Shown: positions 22,601 through 30,640, counted from the stretch's first letter. The stretch is 64,000 bases of DNA from Gemmatimonadota bacterium (GCA_022826565.1 JAJDUP010000026.1:1-64000); one strand, 5' to 3'. Made by a program: numbers and translations. Notes: a model not told the origin generated them from the letters alone.

Positions 22601-23026
22601 CATCCATTCGGGCGACAGGAAGCCGCTCCCGACCCCCTTGCTGACCTGCGTGGGATCGCCGCCGGCGGAAGGCATCAGCCAGACGTTCTGGTCACCGCTC
22701 CGGTCGGACACGAACACGATCCGCTCGCCGTCGGGGCTGAAACGCGGCTGCATGTCGTATCCCATCCCGCTCGTGAGCTGGACGGCGTCGCCTCCGGTGA
22801 TCGGCATGGTGTAGAGGTCGCCGAGCATGTCGAAGACGATGGTCTGTCCGTCCGGGCTCAGATCGAGCGAGATCCAGGTGCCCTCGTTGGTGGTGAACCG
22901 TGCCCAGCGGGCGGGCTCCAGCGGGAGGCCGCGATCGGGGTCGAGTTCCGCCTCCTGGGCCTGGGTGGCGAGCGGGGTGAGCAGCACCAGTGTGACCGCC
23001 CAGTGGCTGCGTTTGAGAGAGCGCAT
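19652..23026 (-). CDS. TolB-propeller/amidohydrolase, exported (paralogue 3 of 3)
   Basis: The protein has 1124 residues, with a signal peptide (AVTLVLLTPLATQAQ), propeller (about 35-660) and amidohydrolase domain (about 700-1100). The linker between them is short (about 20 residues), unlike its paralogues. Metal-site residues are kept: DTHAHMW, TKTFKMY, GVEHSMPI and GSHGQLQGLGFHWE, followed by D-L-G-S-I-E-P-G-K-L-A-D-L-V. The start was set at ATG 23026, which opens directly into the signal peptide; the 39 codons upstream lack protein character. It is the first gene of a two-gene minus-strand operon and diverges from arginase across a gap of 181 bases. Confidence 0.9.
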   Translation of the reverse strand: MRSLKRSHWAVTLVLLTPLATQAQEAELDPDRGLPLEPARWARFTTNEGTWISLDLSPDGQTIVFDMLGDLYTMPITGGDAVQLTSGMGYDMQPRFSPDGERIVFVSDRSGDQNVWLMPSAGGDPTQVSKGVGSGFLSPEWMPDGNYIVVSRSRQFFGLEKLWLYHVDGGTGIEMVGGPGGQRMMGAAVDAEGRYVWYAQRQGTWQYNAIFPQFQLWVYDRQSGTRTPMTNRYGSGFRPALSPDGTMLAYGSRDDADTGIRLRDLASGMERWLAYPVQRDDMESTATMDVLPGYSFTPESDALVMSYGGRIWRVPVDGSDPAEIPFTVEAEIGIGPEVEFEYPIEDTPTFMVKQIRYPRASPDGSRVAFTALDRVYVADLPDGTPRRLTSDEVGEHRPVWSPDGRYVAYVTWDDDSGEGHIRRVPADGGTAVTLTTAPAYYRDLVYSPDGGRIVGVRSPRRVVQEAVDPFFSTAGSEFIWIPAGGGEVTVIGPTAGRRSPHFTEDPDRIYYYGTARADAVPGSPAPPPPTTALSSARWDDTDRKRHLQVTRRADLSAGGVPIGYKRSETSDLVMPADFDDDEPRELILRFISGSVEMAPRGDLALAHVGDDLYAVTVPDLGAALPTVDVVKPDSAAVPVWKLNELGVEFPAWGADGRTVHWSLGNALFTYDLDAAAADPDYEPAEQQFAVTAERDIPRGTVVLRGARAITMNGDEIVQNADIVVTDNRIVSVSAGPGDVPEGATVVDVAGKTVVPGFVDTHAHMWNLWGLHWARPWIYTANLAYGVTTTRDPQTATTDVLSYEDMVRAGKMVGPRVYSTGPGVFSQDFIRSYEHAVEVLTKYSRYYDTKTFKMYMSGNRRQRQWLIMAARDLELMPTTEGGLDYRLNMTHAIDGYPGVEHSMPIIPAYGDVVELFATSGTVNSPTLLVSYGGPWAENYFYTREDIFGDEKLTHFTPKRELDTKARRLQTTGPGPGGWFMEDEYAFPKHAAWLTRLVENGGKTGVGSHGQLQGLGFHWELWAMQSGGMDEHDALRAATIMGAEAIGLGRDLGSIEPGKLADLVILDANPLDNIRNSNTVHQVMMNGRLYDGDTLDEVWPRQRPAPDEPWRNTAPDVRAGVPGGDK

Positions 23027-23207
23027 GTGCCGACTCCGTTCCGGATTGCAGTGGGGTTTGCGCGAATGAGAATGGCCGGGGGAATTGACCGGCCGAACCT
23101 CCAACATACGTTCGGGGGTGAATACTAGTGTCCGCGGTCGCACGCGACCACGCGAACAACGGCCCGACGAACCTGACCTCGCCGCTCACGGGCGACGCAA
23201 CCGAGAC

Positions 23208-24122
23208 ATGCCACAAGCTCCACACCGAGACATCGCGCTCCTTTCCGTCTCCATCGACCTGGGTGCGGGCCGCCGCGGTGTGGACATGGGCCCGTCGGCC
23301 CTGCGCATCGCGGGGATCCGCGAAGAGATCGAGAAGATCGGCCACACCGTTTCCGAAATCGGCACCATCACTGCCGGCGGGCTGGAGACCACCGAGTCGG
23401 GAGAGGACGTGCTCCCCTTCCTGAACGAGATATACGATGTCACGGGGCGGACACGGGCGGCGGTGCGGAAGGGGCTGGACCGGGGATGCCTGCCCCTCGT
23501 CCTCGGCGGCGATCACTCCCTCGCCATCGGGTCGGTGGGCGCGGTGGCCGACCACTACCGCGAGCAGGGGATGTCCATCGGGGTCATCTGGGTCGACGCG
23601 CACACCGACCTGAACCAGCCCCACACTTCGCCCACCGGCAACATCCACGGGATGCCGCTGGCGGTGCTTCTGGGATTGGGCGAGCCGCGCCTGACCCGCG
23701 GAGGGGCCAGCGTCCGCCCCGAAAATGTGAGTGTATTGGGGGCGCGCGATCTGGACGCCGGCGAGAAGGCGCTCATTCGGGAGCTGGGGGTGCGGGTGTT
23801 CACGATGTCGGAGGTCGACGAAAGGGGTGTGGCCGCGTGCATGGACCAGGCGCTGGAACGCGCCAACGACGGGACGTGCGGATTCCACCTTTCCCTCGAC
23901 CTCGACGCGCTCGATCCCGCGATCGCTCCCGGAGTCGGCACGCCGGTCCGGGGAGGCCTCACATACCGGGAGGGCCACCTGGTCTGTGAGAAGGCGTCCC
24001 GCTCGGGCCGACTGCTCAGTCTCGAACTCGTCGAACTCAATCCCGTCCTCGACGACCGCAACGAGACGGCGCTGCTCGGCGTCGGGCTTGTGGCCTCGGC
24101 GCTCGGCGCAACGATCCTGTAG
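23208..24122 (+). CDS. rocF: Arginase family ureohydrolase, probable arginase
   Basis: The protein has 304 residues and is cytoplasmic; it should hydrolyse L-arginine to ornithine and urea using two Mn ions. All ligand motifs are present: GGDHS (near residue 105), DAHTD (near 130), GNIHGMPL (near 145) and SLDLDALDP (near 230). Length is normal for arginase (about 300), and the order VDMGPSALR near the N-terminus is typical of arginase rather than agmatinase, though activity cannot be proved from sequence. The start was chosen at ATG 23208; the 41 codons before it are open but unlike any arginase. It is a single-gene unit, diverging from the amidohydrolase operon; a tRNA gene follows. Confidence 0.9.
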   Translation: MPQAPHRDIALLSVSIDLGAGRRGVDMGPSALRIAGIREEIEKIGHTVSEIGTITAGGLETTESGEDVLPFLNEIYDVTGRTRAAVRKGLDRGCLPLVLGGDHSLAIGSVGAVADHYREQGMSIGVIWVDAHTDLNQPHTSPTGNIHGMPLAVLLGLGEPRLTRGGASVRPENVSVLGARDLDAGEKALIRELGVRVFTMSEVDERGVAACMDQALERANDGTCGFHLSLDLDALDPAIAPGVGTPVRGGLTYREGHLVCEKASRSGRLLSLELVELNPVLDDRNETALLGVGLVASALGATIL

Positions 24123-24139
24123 AGGTGCGGGGCGGCCTT

Positions 24140-24219
24140 CGCACGCTCGTGGGAGCGACCGCGCAGGGGTACGAAGTTCTGACCAGGGCAGCGGGAGCCT
24201 CCGCACGCTCGTGGGAGCG
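24140..24219. repeat. Two copies of an 18-bp direct repeat with internal hairpin
   Basis: CGCACGCTCGTGGGAGCG occurs at 24140-24157 and again at 24202-24219, 62 bases apart. Each copy contains the small hairpin CGCTC-GTGG-GAGCG. They sit between the arginase stop and the tRNA-Leu gene. No T-run follows, so they are not classic terminators; a REP-like or processing element is possible. Confidence 0.75.
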
Positions 24220-24258
24220 CCACACGGTGTCGTGCGCCGTGCTAGTTTTCATCCCCCC

Positions 24259-24342
24259 GCCGGGGTGGTGAAATCGGTATACACAGGGGACTTAAAATCC
24301 CCCGGGAGCATTCCCATGCGGGTTCGAGTCCCGCCCCCGGCA
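24259..24342 (+). tRNA. tRNA-Leu (anticodon UAA)
   Basis: The acceptor stem is GCCGGGG (24259-24265) paired with CCCCGGC (24335-24341), with discriminator A. The anticodon stem is GGGGA/TCCCC around loop CTTAAAA, giving anticodon TAA, which reads the rare codons UUA and UUG in this GC-rich genome. The variable arm is long (GGGAGCATTCCC), as expected for a class II tRNA. The T arm is GCGGG-TTCGAGT-CCCGC. CCA is not encoded. Bases 24343-24414 after it show no further feature. Confidence 0.96.
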
Positions 24343-24414
24343 TTCGTGAACGGGCAGCAGCGACGTGGCGCGCGCGGCGGCCCGAGCTGAGGCGTCCGAC
24401 GAGTCGGCCCCTGC

Positions 24415-25599
24415 CTAACGCCGCCTGTACGTCCTCACCGGAGGCAGACGCGCCCCCGTGCCTCCCTGCGGCTCGTCCTCGCCCACGACCGGGATCGTCA
24501 GCGTCCCGATCCCGTCGATGCTGGCCTCGATCAGGTCGCCGGGCTGCAGGAAGCGCTGCTCTCCGCGCACCGCCGTCCCCATCCCGACGCCGCCGGACGT
24601 CCCGTTGTTGACGACGTCGCCCGGGAACAGCGTGATGATCGACGAGCCGTATTCGATCAGCTCCCACAGGGTGTGGATCATGTCGCCGGCACGGGCCTCC
24701 TGCATCTGCTCGCCGCCGACGCTGAGCGTCTGGCGCAGGTTCTCCATGGGATCGCCGTAGAACTCCTTCGGCACGATCCACGGCCCCATCGGGGCGAAGG
24801 TGTCGTGACCCTTGCCCACGAACCAGTCCGAGGTGAGTGGGTTGCCGCCCGGCGGACGGCCGCCCCGGTCGGAAATGTCGAGGGTCACGGTGTAACCGAA
24901 GACGTAATCCTGGGCATCGGTCGCGGAGACGTATTTGGCCGCCCTCCCGATCACGGCGCCCAGCTCGACCTCCCAGTCCGTGCGGTCCCGTCCGTACGGA
25001 ATCACCACCGCGTCGCTGTTGCCGATCACCGCGCCCCGGCTGGGCTTCAGGAAGAGGTAGGGGACACCGCGGTTCTCGCGGCGCTGCCGCCGCGCCTCGG
25101 CGCGCGCCTCCTCGGAGCCGGTCTCGTTCACATGGCTGTAGAAGTTGACCGCCGCGTTCATGATCTTGCCCGGGTACATGATCGGCGGCAGGGTGCGCAC
25201 GTCGTCGAGCTCGTGGATGAAGCCGGCGCGCGCGCTCCCGTCGATCATACCGCTCGCGGCCAGGTGATTCACGATCTCGTAGAGGCGCGGCTTCACGCCG
25301 TACTCGTAGCGCCCGATCAGGTCCAGCATGTCCGCGGGCGCCGGGATCGCGGGATACGTTGGATTGCGCTCCAGCGCCCGGTTCGCCTCGCCGATGTCGA
25401 CGACGAGCGCGTCCCGGAGCACCAGCGCCACCCGGGGCTCGCCGTCGATCTCGAAGGTGCCGACCTTGAAGGGCTCGGCGATGTCCATGGCCGCGCCGGA
25501 CTGGGCCCACGCGGCGTTCGGGCCGGGCCCCATGGCGAGCGATGTGAAGAAGGCCGCCGCGAGGGCGGTGCGGGAAGCTGCGGCAACGTTGAGTCGCAT
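24415..25599 (-). CDS. Exported fumarylacetoacetate hydrolase family protein
   Basis: The protein has 394 residues. The C-terminal two thirds (about 140-385) are a fumarylacetoacetate hydrolase fold: metal-binding DWEVELGAVIG near residue 215, the following F-G-Y-T-V-T-L-D-I-S-D-R, and G-D-V-V-N-N-G-T-S-G-G-V-G near the end. Such enzymes cleave C-C bonds in acylpyruvates or isomerise related diacids and are normally cytoplasmic. Here the chain begins with a clear signal peptide (RTALAAAFFTSLAMG, cleavage near AWAQ), which is unusual. The substrate is unknown. It is single on the minus strand with a reasonable promoter at 25660-25688. Confidence is high for the family and low for the reaction. 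Confidence 0.88.
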   Translation of the reverse strand: MRLNVAAASRTALAAAFFTSLAMGPGPNAAWAQSGAAMDIAEPFKVGTFEIDGEPRVALVLRDALVVDIGEANRALERNPTYPAIPAPADMLDLIGRYEYGVKPRLYEIVNHLAASGMIDGSARAGFIHELDDVRTLPPIMYPGKIMNAAVNFYSHVNETGSEEARAEARRQRRENRGVPYLFLKPSRGAVIGNSDAVVIPYGRDRTDWEVELGAVIGRAAKYVSATDAQDYVFGYTVTLDISDRGGRPPGGNPLTSDWFVGKGHDTFAPMGPWIVPKEFYGDPMENLRQTLSVGGEQMQEARAGDMIHTLWELIEYGSSIITLFPGDVVNNGTSGGVGMGTAVRGEQRFLQPGDLIEASIDGIGTLTIPVVGEDEPQGGTGARLPPVRTYRRR

Positions 25600-25659
25600 G
25601 ATCCTGCCCCATGCAGAGGTGGCTTGCCGATGGCGGCGTGACGAGAACCGGAGTCTGAT

Positions 25660-25688
25660 TCTCTACGCCCGACCCTCGCGTCCGTCAA
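25660..25688 (-). promoter_or_regulatory. Candidate sigma-70-type promoter for the exported FAH gene
   Basis: On the minus strand TTGACG (25688-25683) is followed, after exactly 17 bases, by TAGAGA (25665-25660). The -35 matches five of six consensus positions; the -10 is weaker. It would give a leader of roughly 55 bases before the ATG at 25599. Prediction only. Confidence 0.4.
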
Positions 25689-25731
25689 GTGTGGACGGCC
25701 TGCAGCGTGGGCGGCTTGCAGTGCCGGGTGA

Positions 25732-28110
25732 CTACAGGATGCCGTCCACGTACAGATTGAGGCGGAAGCCCTTGTGAGGACCGTTCAGGCCCCGCGACAG
25801 GTCCAGGCGGACGAGTCCGTCGAGAATGCTGCCGCCGATGCCGATGCCGTAGAGCAGGTCGCCTGCGGTGAAGTCGCTCGCTTCGCCGGCCCAGCCGGTG
25901 TCGGTGAAGAGACTCGCGCCCACTCCGTGGAAGATCCGGTTGACCTCGACGCGCCCGCGCAGGAACGACGGGCCCGAGACCACCGAGGCGGGGAAGCCGC
26001 GCAGCGTGGACGTCGCACCGAGGAACCATGACCGCTGGACCGGAGCGGCTCCCCAGGTGTTGCCGCCCGCCGCCTCGAGCCCCAGGCGCCACCCGTCCCA
26101 GCCCTCGCCCCGCACGGGGATGATCGCCCGGGCCGTGGCGCTCGCCTGCACGTAGTCGTTTCGCGCTTCGGCGCCGTCCCCGCCCGAGCCGCCGGCGACG
26201 GGCCGCCAGGTCGCGCCGCGCCCGTGAAACTCCACCCCGAACTGGGCCTTGAGGGGGTCATGTCCCCACCAGGGCGAGATCCGCATCTCCGCGCCCAGTT
26301 CGTCGGCGTCGTCGGCCGTCATGTTCGGCCGGAAGCCCCAGTCCCCGTCGAACACACGGAAGAGGGCGAAGTCGATGTTCCGCTCCACGGCGGCGTGTCG
26401 CTCGGCGTATGCGCGGAAACGGAAGGACTCCCTTCGCCCCTCGGGAGGACGCCAGGTGAAGTCGACGCCGGTTGCCCTGTAGTACTCCCCGTTGTCGCGG
26501 CCGAAGAACAGGGCCTCGAAGGAGTTTCCGAATCCGAGGTGTCCGGCCTGGGGATCCACGGAGTGCAGTTCGTGGTAGGCGCCGAGCGTCAGGCGGCGCA
26601 GCACGTTCGAGCGGTCCAGATCGAGCCGCACCTTGGGGCGGAGGTCGGCAAACCCGAAGAATCCGGACGCCCCGAGGGTGTACCGGTCTCCCAGATCCCA
26701 GTCGAAGTGCCCGCCCAAGGCCGGTCCTTCGACCCGGTTGTAGCGGATCAGATCCTGGCGCGCCCAACCCCAATTGAAGTTCCAGGGAATCACCTGGACC
26801 GGCGGCGCGGGCAGGTCGGCCAGGTCCCCGATATACTCCGCCAGCTCATCGGGGTCGGTGAACCCGGGTGCGCCGTCCCAGACGGGCGGCGGCAGGTGGG
26901 GGCTCTCGGCCACGAGACTGCGGTCCTCCGGGACGATCAGCAGCGACTCGCGGTCCGCGGCCGGGGTCTCGGCTTCGTCCATGAGCTCGTAGGGGATCCG
27001 GTCGTCCTCGGAGAGCAGCGAGGCGATGAAGGCCATGGCCTCGGCGCGCGACGCGAAGTGGACCTCTCTCATCCCGTCCCGCGCGGTTGTCACCGTTCCG
27101 CGCGCGGTCTCGTCGCCCGGGACGACGGGGTCGCCCTCCTCATCCACCTCCACATCCTCCTGCAGGACCACCGACTCGACCTGGTAGGCCATGTCCATCG
27201 AGACGGGGAACCTGAGGACCCCCGCCCTCGCCTCGCCCTCGATGCGCATGCTGCGGGGCAGCCACGCCTTGAAGTCCCAGAGCAGGTAATCCACCGAGAC
27301 GACATTCAGGTTGAAGGTCCACGGCTTGAAGAGGCCGGGAACGAACCGGAAGGTGCCGGCTGCGTCCTCCTCCTGCAGATCGGGGACGTCGCGCATGGCG
27401 TCGAACTCGCGGCTCATGCGGTAGGCGGCCCGGACCAGCGCACCGGTGTCGCGGTCGATCCAGAGGATTCCGCTGATTCGCTGGGGCGCTGCCTCCCGGG
27501 GGAGGACTTCGAGCTGAATCGCCTCCAGCCGGCGTCCGTCGGGGAAAGACAGCGTCATCGTATCACCGCTCTGGAAGCGGTAGATCGTGTCGGCGCCGGA
27601 GGCCAGGGGATGGATGAGCGCGAACTCGTTGTCTTCCGTGTCCGCGGTGAACGCCTCGTCGTCCATTCCCAGGAACAGACGGTCGTTGCCGGGCTCGAAG
27701 GGTCCGTCGAACGGGAGGTCCTCGAGCCAGTCCAGATCGCCTTCGCGCATGGCGATGGCGCGTCCCGGGTACTCGGAACGGGAGCCGAGCACCTGTACCA
27801 CGGTGTCGTAGTCGCGCTCCCAGAATGTGCGGACCGCCGTCTCGCTGTGGTAGAGGACACGGTCCCGCAGCGGCGCGCGGATGGCGGCGGCAATACGCTG
27901 GTCGATCCGGGCGGTGTAGCGCACGACCGACTCGTCCAGCGCGGTCCAGCCGTCGAAGGCCGCCGTGTAGAGCTGCCGGGCGACCGGATCCAGGAAGGCG
28001 TCGGGCGCGAACCGGACCTGCGCGGTGGCGTCGTGCGGCGCGGCCCCGGCGACCGCAGCCACAACGACAATGGCCGCGGCCAGTCGGTGCCTGCAGTTGG
28101 CGGCGCTCAT
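25732..28110 (-). CDS. Outer-membrane beta-barrel protein (surface antigen/BamA-like C-terminus)
   Basis: The protein has 792 residues with a signal peptide (AAAIVVVAAVAGAAPHDATAQ). Residues about 30-400 are a soluble region rich in D/E. Residues about 440-792 alternate in strands and end like D15/TamA-type barrels: a R-G-F-P motif in STLRGFPASVV, then RVEVNRIF, an L-F-x-D-T-G-W motif, G-I-G-I-G-G-S-I and a terminal strand (FRLNLYVDGIL). It probably sits in the outer membrane. Its ATG overlaps the stop of the upstream repeat protein (ATGA, 28110-28107), so the pair is translated together and may form one complex. The function is unknown; the N-terminus is not a recognisable POTRA array. Confidence 0.75.
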   Translation of the reverse strand: MSAANCRHRLAAAIVVVAAVAGAAPHDATAQVRFAPDAFLDPVARQLYTAAFDGWTALDESVVRYTARIDQRIAAAIRAPLRDRVLYHSETAVRTFWERDYDTVVQVLGSRSEYPGRAIAMREGDLDWLEDLPFDGPFEPGNDRLFLGMDDEAFTADTEDNEFALIHPLASGADTIYRFQSGDTMTLSFPDGRRLEAIQLEVLPREAAPQRISGILWIDRDTGALVRAAYRMSREFDAMRDVPDLQEEDAAGTFRFVPGLFKPWTFNLNVVSVDYLLWDFKAWLPRSMRIEGEARAGVLRFPVSMDMAYQVESVVLQEDVEVDEEGDPVVPGDETARGTVTTARDGMREVHFASRAEAMAFIASLLSEDDRIPYELMDEAETPAADRESLLIVPEDRSLVAESPHLPPPVWDGAPGFTDPDELAEYIGDLADLPAPPVQVIPWNFNWGWARQDLIRYNRVEGPALGGHFDWDLGDRYTLGASGFFGFADLRPKVRLDLDRSNVLRRLTLGAYHELHSVDPQAGHLGFGNSFEALFFGRDNGEYYRATGVDFTWRPPEGRRESFRFRAYAERHAAVERNIDFALFRVFDGDWGFRPNMTADDADELGAEMRISPWWGHDPLKAQFGVEFHGRGATWRPVAGGSGGDGAEARNDYVQASATARAIIPVRGEGWDGWRLGLEAAGGNTWGAAPVQRSWFLGATSTLRGFPASVVSGPSFLRGRVEVNRIFHGVGASLFTDTGWAGEASDFTAGDLLYGIGIGGSILDGLVRLDLSRGLNGPHKGFRLNLYVDGIL

Positions 28111-29501
28111 GACCCCGACCCCTCCGGCGCCCGCTGGAAGCGCGCCTCGCGGAAGTCCTCCCACGCGATGTAGTGCCAGTCGGCCCCCTCCTGCCCGACC
28201 CCCTCCCGTGCCGCGGGGCCCGCGTTCGGGAACACGAAGATCCCCCGGTTGTCTCCGTCGACGTCGTTGGAGTCGGAGAGCTCGTAGTCGCGCCCGTCCA
28301 GGAGCGTGACGCGCGCAAACCCGTCGTCGGTGCGGGTGATCCGCCGGATCTTCCCGAACTCCACGTCGAGTTCGACGTTGTCCGAGGTCCCGTCCAGGTA
28401 GTCCCAGCTCCACTCCTCATCGGCGTCCCACCGGATCCAGCCCTCGAACTCTTCGCCGGACCGGCCTGCGACGACACCGTACAACGGGCCGGTCACTCCG
28501 AAGTCGTCGTAGCCGGCCCCGGCAGACGGGGGGTGCAGGCGAAGCGCGCGCAAGTCGTCCCAGTCGACCTCCACGCCACCGAGCCCGGGATCCGCGATCC
28601 GGATCGTGCGGCGGTACCAGCGAATGTCGGACTGCCGGTAGCGCGAACCGAGCGGGCGGTAGAGGTCGACTCCATCTCCGGATGCCAGAGTCACCCATGC
28701 CCCGCCGAAGCGGGATTCCACGGTACTGATCTCGCCGAGGGAGAAGCGCCGCAGATCGCCGTCGTCGTCCCGCCCGGGGAACCGGTCCGACTCGAGGACC
28801 GGAGCGCCGTTCCAGGAGATGAACCCGGTGAAGGTGCGTCCGAAACGATCCTCGACCGACCCGTGGACCCGGGCGGCCTCGGGTGGGACGCCGGACGGAG
28901 CAGCGCCGAACTCGATCCGCGTGATGTCGCGTCCGGAGACCACGACCTGCCCTTCGACGGGGTCGTCGACGGTGATGCGCGCCCTCAGCCCTCCGGTCGT
29001 CGACGATGTGCGCACACCGCCGGGGGACACCGTCATATTGCCTTGCCGCGAGGCGGGCACATCCAGCGACACCTCGCCCGCTGCGCCCCGCCGCACGACC
29101 TGCATTTCGCCGTCGTCGTCCTGCACGAGCGCAGCGAGGTGGCCGAAGCGGATCGCCGTGCGGGTCGTGGTCGCGAAATCCCGGTACCGCTCCTCCCAGG
29201 AGACCCGGTAGTCCCCGACCTCCACGGTGCGCACCGCCGGCTTGCCGTCGTGCACGGCCAGGAGCCAGGTGTTGTAGTTGTCGTCGGATATCTCGCGGCT
29301 GCCGACGAGCACGTCCGCCCAGCTTGCCGCGCTCTGCCCCCTGCCGAATCCGAGGAATCCCTCGTACTCGTCCCCGTCGCCGGTGAAGACGCGTCCCCAG
29401 ATCCGATCTTGTGCCTGGGCGTGGAGGGTTGGCGCGCCGGCCAGAAGGAGTGCGGCGCAAGCGAACCGGAGTGCAAAGGGCGAGTGCAGGACAGCGGGCA
29501 T
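28107..29501 (-). CDS. Exported protein with three internal repeats, hypothetical
   Basis: The protein has 464 residues with a signal peptide (LRFACAALLLAGAPTLHAQ). I do not recognise a named family. Three modules share a pattern of G-x-V, an acidic turn with Gly, then E/T-G-F/W-I-x-W: near residue 35 (GRVFTGDGDEYEGFLGF), near 225 (GSVEDRFGRTFTGFISW) and near 365 (GVVAGRSGEEFEGWIRW). Modules two and three are followed by a F-G/L-G-K/E-I strand, suggesting a repeated small beta-fold. The middle also has a S-S-T-T-G-G linker. It is first in a two-gene operon with the outer-membrane barrel, which it may serve as a periplasmic or surface partner. Start: ATG 29501, opening into the signal peptide. 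Confidence 0.72.
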   Translation of the reverse strand: MPAVLHSPFALRFACAALLLAGAPTLHAQAQDRIWGRVFTGDGDEYEGFLGFGRGQSAASWADVLVGSREISDDNYNTWLLAVHDGKPAVRTVEVGDYRVSWEERYRDFATTTRTAIRFGHLAALVQDDDGEMQVVRRGAAGEVSLDVPASRQGNMTVSPGGVRTSSTTGGLRARITVDDPVEGQVVVSGRDITRIEFGAAPSGVPPEAARVHGSVEDRFGRTFTGFISWNGAPVLESDRFPGRDDDGDLRRFSLGEISTVESRFGGAWVTLASGDGVDLYRPLGSRYRQSDIRWYRRTIRIADPGLGGVEVDWDDLRALRLHPPSAGAGYDDFGVTGPLYGVVAGRSGEEFEGWIRWDADEEWSWDYLDGTSDNVELDVEFGKIRRITRTDDGFARVTLLDGRDYELSDSNDVDGDNRGIFVFPNAGPAAREGVGQEGADWHYIAWEDFREARFQRAPEGSGS

Positions 29502-29641
29502 GGGACGGGACGGGTTCGGGGGAGGCGGGTGAACTCCCATTCTCCTACCCCGCGAGGCGGATTCCGGTTTCGGAGGTCGTCCCGCCGCCGTAGATTGCCC
29601 GCTCATCTCCACCGCCACCTCACATGGACAGGAGTTCAGGA

Positions 29642-30166
29642 ATGCGCATGCGGAATTGGATGACCTCGTGCCTGGCAATCGTTGCAACCGGCGCGTTTTT
29701 CGCCTGCGGTCCCGCGGGGGACGCGGGTGAGCAGGACGATGCGGGAATGTCCGCCGCCGAAGAAGCGGCCGAAGGGCCGTCGAACCCCCGCTTCGGGGTC
29801 TGGCAGCTCGAATCCGATAACCCCCCTCCGTTCATCAACATCATGACCTACGAACCCTACGGGGACGGCGGGATGAAGATCACGGTCGCGTCCACCAACG
29901 CCGACGGCGAGTCCAACGAGTGGAGCTACGTTACGATGTTCGACGGTGAGTTCCACCCGGTCGAAGGCCAGGAGAACGCGGAGACCGCTGTCGAGGTGAT
30001 CGACGAACGCACCAACCATATCCTCAATGCGCGCGGCGGTGAGGTCTACCAGGTCATCGTCAACGTGCTCTCCGAGGACGGCAACACGATCAACAACGAA
30101 TACCGGCGCACGCTCGAGGATGGCACCGAGCGGGTGAGCCACGCGGTCTACCGCCGGATCGAGTAG
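29642..30166 (+). CDS. Small lipoprotein, hypothetical
   Basis: The protein has 174 residues with a lipobox at ATGAFFAC and then an acidic, low-complexity segment (GEQDDAGMSAAEEAAEG), so it is probably a membrane-anchored lipoprotein. The body (about 45-174) resembles small beta-sheet proteins of the lipocalin-like type (WQLESDNPPPF, G-G-M-K-I-T-V, W-S-Y-V-T-M-F-D-G, R-T-L-E-D-G-T). ATG 29642 is preferred over 29624 because CAGGAG sits eight bases before it. No operon partner: it diverges from the repeat protein and converges on apaG. Confidence 0.7.
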   Translation: MRMRNWMTSCLAIVATGAFFACGPAGDAGEQDDAGMSAAEEAAEGPSNPRFGVWQLESDNPPPFINIMTYEPYGDGGMKITVASTNADGESNEWSYVTMFDGEFHPVEGQENAETAVEVIDERTNHILNARGGEVYQVIVNVLSEDGNTINNEYRRTLEDGTERVSHAVYRRIE

Positions 30167-30176
30167 GGCGGGGCGC

Positions 30177-30611
30177 TCAAGCCTGATAGGTTTGGCCCCG
30201 TCCCGGCCGGTCGTCCCGGGGCACGCTCAGTTCGAACCGGGGAATGCGGGCGCGGAACACCGACCCGTCCTCGCGGCGGAAGTGGTAGAAGCCCTCCATG
30301 TGGCCGCTGCGCCCCTGGAGCACGCAGAAGCTCTGGTATTCGTGCACATCGCCGGGCTGCAGGACGGGCGACTCGCCCACAACGCCCTCGCCCTCGACCT
30401 CCTGATCGCCGGCGAGGATGTCGTGGATCTTCCAGTGGCGCCAGAAGAGCTGCGCGGTCCGCCCCCCGGTGTTTTCGATGCGCACGAAATAGGCGAAGAC
30501 ATGGTGCAGGGGCGGCTCCGACTGGGCGCGCGCGTACACCGGCTGGACGCTGATACTCATCCGGCCGTCGAGGATGGGCGGGCGCTGGTACTCGCCGGAA
30601 GGTCTGATCAC
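30177..30611 (-). CDS. apaG: ApaG domain protein
   Basis: The protein has 144 residues of the ApaG family (about 125 usual). Conserved parts: FAYFVRIENTG near residue 40, the W-K-I-H-D block, EGEGVVGESPVLQPG near 80, and GHMEGFYHFRREDG, followed by I-P-R-F. It is a small cytoplasmic beta-sandwich protein; the name comes from an old link to cobalt resistance and the true role is unclear. The first codon here is GTG (30611); ATG 30560 would give a shorter product that begins at the conserved domain. An operator-like dyad at 30641-30670 lies just upstream and is shared with the divergent serine hydrolase. Confidence 0.9.
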   Translation of the reverse strand: MIRPSGEYQRPPILDGRMSISVQPVYARAQSEPPLHHVFAYFVRIENTGGRTAQLFWRHWKIHDILAGDQEVEGEGVVGESPVLQPGDVHEYQSFCVLQGRSGHMEGFYHFRREDGSVFRARIPRFELSVPRDDRPGRGQTYQA

Positions 30612-30640
30612 GGGTGACGCTCGTCAGGCACAGACCGGAA

